From the NCBI GenBank assembly GCA_001986395.2, contig MQVO02000159.1, positions 1-19,411 on the forward strand: a stretch of 19,411 nucleotides of DNA, given 5' to 3'. Position 1 is the stretch's first letter; each line of letters opens with the position of its first letter. Below, in pieces: positions 15,250 to 19,411 of the stretch. The notes under the pieces are model-generated. The model saw nothing but the letters and a program-made list of their open reading frames with translations. It searched no databases and was not told the origin of the DNA. The stretch comes from Irpex lacteus. Lineage: Eukaryota > Basidiomycota > Agaricomycetes > Polyporales > Irpicaceae. The translations under genes and the position numbers were made by a program.

Positions 15250-15823
15250 AGGAGATATATTATCGTACTCATTCTGAAATTTTCGCCAATAATAAGATCC
15301 TCCTGTGTTTAAACGATGTTTTAGACTCAACTCATCTAACTCTATATGAAAAACAGTTTTGCTGTGAAGTTTTTTTAATATATTTCGAGAGTAATTATGT
15401 TCAATGGTTAGTACATGAAACGGTATTTTGAGGGGTGATTTAAAAGATTATAAGGTTAGTACATCCTTATTGGTTAGTTCGTATCATCGATATAATAAGA
15501 GGTTGAACGCTTTATTGCACCACCCTAAGAACAATATCGGTGAATATTAGAGATAGTGTCTGAGCGTCATGGTGTAGATAGTTTATCGAGAAAACAGTTG
15601 TCTTTGTTGATCCTTAATCTTTTCAAAGTAGAAGATTTAAGAGGGTGAGTTTATAGCTATATAACAGGCGGATTAGTAAAGAGGTGTCTGTTAATGAAAC
15701 ATCCTTGGTCACAGTTTAGCGAATAGGTTGGTAGATTTATTAAAAAAGATTAATAGCTTTATAAAGTTTAAAAACAATTATAAAAACGAAGATTCTAAAA
15801 AATCTGAATATAATTATATTTAG
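15246..15823 (+). CDS. Unknown element ORF, frame-shifted C-terminal pieces
   Basis: Protein-like stretches continue in successive frames: THSEIFANNKILLCLNDVLD and FCCEVFLIYFESNYVQWLVH (15246-15430), DLKDYKVSTSLLVSSYHRYN (15422-15548), SERHGVDSLSRKQLSLLILN (15547-15650) and NRLVDLLKKINSFIKFKNNY (15719-15823). Several TGAs occur where Trp is plausible. The word HSEIF recurs from the earlier part. At least four frame changes in under 600 bp suggest real decay, assembly error or both. From about 15770 the codons become AT-rich. The function is unknown. Confidence 0.35.
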
Positions 15824-16086
15824 TTGACATTATTGAAATTGTAGGTGTAACTTATGTTTTAACTATATTACTAGGTAGATATATAAAAATATTATCAAAT
15901 ACAAAATATAACTTTTCATCAGAAAGAAATTTAGTTTTAGACATAGCTCTTGATCTAAGTAAAGATTTAATTCGTGAGTACTTATACTCATCATATAAAA
16001 ATCATGTAGAAGATCTAATTAATAAAGGTGTAATAAGTAACTTAAAAAAATATTCCTATACCGATTGAAAGAATGATTTTCTTTAA
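15820..16086 (+). CDS. Unknown ORF tail with one membrane segment
   Basis: An open frame of 88 codons without its own ATG: a hydrophobic helix VDIIEIVGVTYVLTILLGRY, then NFSSERNLVLDIALDLSKDL, REYLYSSYKNHVEDLINKGV and KKYSYTD-(TGA)-KNDFL, then TAA at 16084. TGA fits Trp. A one-base frame change at 15820 would attach it to the preceding piece. It is AT-rich, like the resident genes, and may be either the C-terminus of the element's protein or a separate gene. Family unknown. Confidence 0.4.
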
Positions 16087-16429
16087 AGAATTAGGAGGGA
16101 GGAACTAAATAAATTAAATTTATAATATTAAAATTAAAACTTAAATAAAATAAATTAATTTATTATAAAATATTTAATTAAAGATACTCTACTTATTTAA
16201 TCTTATATTTTTTATTTAGTACTCTTCTCCAAGGACTGTTGATTGAACGAGAGTGAGGAGTGTAGCTTTAGTTAATTCTTTGTTTAACTCAAGTGAAAGG
16301 GGAAGATTGTAACTTAAGTTATTCTTTTTAACTTTATTTGAGGCTGTAGAAGCTTTAGCACTGCTGTGTAATTAAATATTCCAGCATACAATTATATTCT
16401 AAGTGGCAACCCTAAATTAAAATATAAAA
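16087..16429. other. Spacer with no recognised gene
   Basis: It holds the second 40-bp direct repeat (16106-16145) and a moderately GC-rich patch (16228-16320, 16340-16420) that has no convincing tRNA fold or frame. The patch could be a piece of intron or rRNA, but no conserved word was found. Confidence 0.4.
16106..16145 (+). repeat. 40-bp direct repeat, copy 2
   Basis: Identical to 7005-7044. It lies 20 bp after the stop of the unknown element ORF. Confidence 0.7.
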
Positions 16430-16457
16430 TAAAATAATTCTAACTAGTTTTTTGGGA
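16430..16457 (+). repeat. Right half of a palindromic element
   Basis: AATAATTCTAACTAGTTTTTTGGGATGG matches the right half of the family (compare 1724-1746). The left half is missing or degenerate (AACCCTAAATTAAAAT at 16409). Confidence 0.6.
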
Positions 16458-16523
16458 TGGCTTTTAATTGAATAATTTCCTCAAAAGTTTTTTCATTGAG
16501 AGTTGTTCTATTAATCTTATAGA

Positions 16524-16804
16524 TTGCTACTTTTCTCAACCCCTTTTTCCTTTATTTTTATTTTGGCCTTAGGTAAGATAGGTCCGAAGCATAATCCTCT
16601 GGATCCTCGTGAAATATATTATAACTATAAACAAGAGTTAATTAAATTAAGCGATGCCAATGCAAGAAAACAGCAGCTACAAAAAGCATTGGAAGAGATG
16701 GTAATGTAAATATTAATGAGTACAACCTTTCAATAACAGAGCAGGCAGAAATTAAAAAATGGGAGAACTATTTAAAATTATTTTGGAGAGGGGAGATTAT
16801 TTAA
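16524..16804 (+). CDS. Unknown small ORF, coiled-coil-like (one frameshift)
   Basis: The protein-like part begins at about 16572: KIGPKHNPLDPREIYYNYKQ, ELIKLSDANARKQQLQKALE, then after a one-base shift at about 16699 GNVNINEYNLSITEQAEIKK and WENYLKLFWRGEII, ending at TAA 16802-16804. The upstream LLFSTPFSFIFIL run is a T-rich tract and probably not native. Charged heptad-like spacing suggests a helix or coiled coil. It converges with nad5, leaving 2 bp between the stops. It could be the C-terminus of a plasmid or intron protein; I do not recognise it. Confidence 0.4.
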
Positions 16805-16806
16805 AT

Positions 16807-18786
16807 TCATATGGGTTCTTCAAATAATAATACAAATAAAGCAGCTAAGATAATTATTATTAATCTTATTTCATTAACAAATGAAGTATCTATTAATAAA
16901 GGAGCAAATAATACAAACACCAATGAGATTAGACCCAATGTAATATATAAAGAGTAAGTAGTAATTACTCCACTATCTAATTTACCAATTCTTTGTGCTA
17001 TACTGCTTAATTCTTCAGATAAACCATGAGGTCCAACTAATTCTATTACACCTCTATCTAATACTTTTGATATTACATATCCAGCTTTCATACCTAAACC
17101 TATTATATATTTATTATATACAACATCAAATAAATATTTACCATTTAAAAAAGTATATATTTCTCTACTAAGTAATTATTAGTTAAATCAACTAAAAATT
17201 TAGGAGAAAAGTGATATAATAAGATAGCTAATACTGCACCAACTAAACTTAATATAGCAGTAATAATTTAATAAATAAAGGTAAACTAAATTCAGCTTCA
17301 ATATATTAATATTATTAGGATGAATAAAGATAGAGTTAGCAAAAAATCTGAACCTAATCAACAAAGATGTCAGAAGCAAAATAACCAAAAAATATACTAA
17401 ATAAGGCTAAGATAAATAGAGGTAAAATTACGGCTAAGTTAGCTTCATGTGAGTTTAAATAAGAATTTTTAGGTCCATTTGGTACAGTTAAGAATACTAA
17501 AGAAATTAATCTAAATGAATAGAATGCAGTTAAACCTGCAGTTATACTTCCTAAAATAATGCATAAGTACCACTAAAACTATATTGAGCATAAGCTAATT
17601 CTATTATAAATCTTTACTATAGAATCCTGTTAACCAAGGTTAGCTAATAAAGATAAAGAACCTACTAACATAGCTGTATATGTAAATGGTAAATAGTTTA
17701 TTAAGCCTCCCATTTTTCTGATATCTTGTTGATCAGAAAAACTATGAATTACTGCCCCTGCTCCTAAGAATAATAATGCTTTGAAGAAAGCATGATTTAC
17801 TACATGCATTAAAGCTACATTATATTGACTTAAACCTACTGCCATTACCATATATCCTAATTGACTTATTGTACTAAAAGCTATTATTCTTTTTAAATCA
17901 TTTTGAATTAAACCACAAGTAGCAGCAAAAAAGGCTGTACTAGCACCTACTAAAGTAATAACTAATAAAGCTGTACTACTATATTCTAATATTGGTGAGG
18001 ATCTTACTAATAAGTATAACCCTGCTGTAACTAGAGTAGCAGCATGAATTAAAGCTGATACTGGTGTAGGACCTTCCATACTTCCAGGTAACCAACTGTG
18101 AAGAGGTATTTGACTAGATTTAGCCATTGCACCAGTTAGTAGTAATAAACCTATAATTGTAATTGCGCTCTCATTCATATATGAACCTAAACTAAATATT
18201 ACGCTATAATCTAATGAACCGAATAAAGCAAAAATGGCAAAAAACCCAATACTTAATCCCATATCACCTACTCTATTCATAGTTAGAGCTAAGATAGCTG
18301 CTTTATTTGCTTGTAATCTTGTAAACCAGAAGTTAATTAATAAATAAGAAACTATACCAATACCTTCCCAACCAACAAACATTACAAAATAATTAGCACC
18401 TGAAACTAAAAATAGCATAAAGAAAGTGAATAAAGATAAATAAGAGAAAAATCTTTGATTATGAGGATCATTTGACATATAATCAGTAGAGAATATATGA
18501 ATTAATGAAGAAATATAAAGAACTGGAATAAACATAGATACTGTTAATTGATCAAATAAAAATTCCCATTTTATATTGATTAACTCAGAATCTATCCAAT
18601 TAACTAAATGAACTGTAACTGGAGAGCCACATATTCCTACCTCATAATAAGCCACTGTAGCTAATACTGATGAAAGAATTAAACAGGTACATGTTATAAA
18701 ATGTGATCCTGTTACTCCGATTTTTCTACCTAGTAAACCGGAAACTAGAGAACTAATAAAGGCAAGATGATTATTGTTAAATACAT
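16807..18786 (-). CDS. nad5: NADH dehydrogenase subunit 5 (several frameshifts)
   Basis: This is the largest proton-pumping membrane subunit of complex I. It runs from ATG at 18784-18786 ([11 protein letters not shown]) to a stop at 16807, 1,980 bp or about 660 residues, normal for fungi. Key blocks are [77 protein letters not shown] and [20 protein letters not shown], all in one clean frame (17630-18655). The first 45 codons are in another frame after an indel near 18750. The segment 17092-17640 needs several one-base corrections. In it [24 protein letters not shown] and [19 protein letters not shown] are readable. Mostly A/T-run indels again point to assembly error. It is downstream of nad4L on the same strand. 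Confidence 0.95.
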
Positions 18787-18824
18787 ATTATTTTATATTT
18801 GTTATTTTTTTTTTAATTTTCTAC

Positions 18825-19097
18825 TTAATTTGTTTTATTAAGTGAAATATTTCCTCTTAATCTATAAAATGCAACTAGAATACTTAAACCTATTACTGAT
18901 TCAGCACCTGCGATTGAAATTATAAATATACTTAAAGTTTGTCCTACTCCATCGTCAAAACTAAATGAAGTTATTAAAACTAATAAAGTTACTGCTAATA
19001 ACATTATTTCTATTGCTATTATATTAAAATTATGTTTTTTCTATTTAAAACAAAACCCTAAGATTCCTATTAAAAATAAAAAGATTGAAAAATTCAT
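18825..19097 (-). CDS. nad4L: NADH dehydrogenase subunit 4L (two compensating indels)
   Basis: This is a small three-helix subunit of complex I. It runs from ATG at 19095-19097 to TAA at 18825-18827, 90 residues, the normal size. MNFSIFLFLIGILG opens in frame. One extra G (GGG instead of GG) shifts NRKNIILMI out of frame, and a missing base near 19017 restores it. The rest is clean: AIEIMLLAVTLLVLI, SFSFDDGVGQTLSIFIISIA and GAESVIGLSILVAFYRLRGN. The 38-bp gap to the nad5 start keeps the conserved fungal nad4L-nad5 pair. This is the resident version, to compare with the foreign-looking piece at 9551. Confidence 0.93.
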
Positions 19098-19219
19098 TTT
19101 ATCTTAATAAAGAGACACATACTGTGCGTTTCTTACTCGAAAGTCCTAATAAAAATTTTAACTATTCCCAAAAAAATAAAGGCAAGAACAGTAACTTTTG
19201 TTTTATTTATTTATAATTA

Positions 19220-19250
<31 letters not shown>

Positions 19251-19411
19251 AAAATTTATTATGTATTTTTATTTATGCTTATATAAAACTAAATTTATTA
19301 GGTAGCACCCATTTTTATTTTACTTTTTAATATTTTTAAAATAAAAACTACTACTACTCTTTTAAAACTGAAATTTAATTTATCCTCAAAATTATTTTAG
19401 TTTTATGGTGG
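19098..19411. other. AT-rich spacer with tetranucleotide repeat
   Basis: This is DNA upstream of nad4L. It has an (AAAT)n tract at 19221-19250 preceded by TTTTATTTATTTATAATTAT, so it can fold on itself. No gene was recognised. It may include the nad4L-nad5 promoter, but no motif was identified. Confidence 0.6.
19221..19250 (+). repeat. (AAAT)n microsatellite
   Basis: This is a run of about 7.5 AAAT units. It is likely to vary in length between isolates and to be error-prone in assembly. Confidence 0.9.

Noticed and set aside
17200..17388. A 62-codon minus-strand frame
   Set aside because: It lies within nad5, where the real product reads in other frames after indel correction; only part of it coincides with nad5 sequence.
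1..19411. A CRISPR array or bacterial operon interpretation
   Set aside because: No regularly spaced repeats exist; the gene content, TGA-Trp use and AT richness are those of a fungal mitochondrion.

Overview
This window looks like part of a fungal mitochondrial genome, most likely from a basidiomycete. It is very AT-rich, its genes lie on both strands, and it carries standard mitochondrial genes: cox3, nad4, nad3, atp8, nad5, nad4L, rps3, the 3' end of rnl and several tRNAs. UGA is read as tryptophan: a conserved Trp in atp8 is TGA, and several other reading frames only make sense that way. Remnants of a linear-plasmid-type DNA polymerase, group I and group II intron debris and homing-endonuclease pieces are typical of mushroom mitogenomes.

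Layout. 1-165: 3' end of rnl (+). 350-1200: cox3 (-), broken by many small indels. 1478-2045: unassigned, structured block. 2088-3546: nad4 (-). 3771-3843: trnM. 4018-7900: accessory region with an 86-bp palindromic element in two identical inverted copies, the N-terminal end of a group II intron reverse transcriptase, a trnN remnant joined to a plasmid DNA polymerase exonuclease domain, two minus-strand unknown ORFs, a trnI, a structured GC island and a second polymerase piece carrying motif B. 7972-9123: cox1 exon/endonuclease fragment fused to the end of nad3, possible nad2 tail, trnF, a second trnI and atp8 (all -). 9489-10596: a block bounded by 21-bp direct repeats with nad4L, endonuclease, cob exon and intron pieces in a codon dialect unlike the resident genes. 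11170-12140: palindromic element, 3' end of atp6 and a decayed group I intron. 12505-13520: rps3 (+). 13616-16086: a long unrecognised protein-coding block in the second unusual codon dialect, using TGA as Trp. 16524-16804: short unknown ORF. 16807-19097: nad5 and nad4L (-).

The resident genes work together in oxidative phosphorylation: nad3/4/4L/5 are membrane subunits of complex I, cox3 of complex IV, and atp6/atp8 of ATP synthase. rnl, rps3 and the tRNAs support their translation. The accessory DNA is invasive (plasmid, introns, hairpin elements, captured gene pieces) and has rearranged several gene ends.

One caution runs through the whole window. Well-conserved genes carry 1-nt indels, mostly in A or T homopolymers, as in an unpolished long-read assembly. 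Single frameshifts are therefore not proof of decay. In-frame stop substitutions, missing domains and swapped gene ends are stronger evidence. All calls come from reading the sequence by eye; no database search was run.
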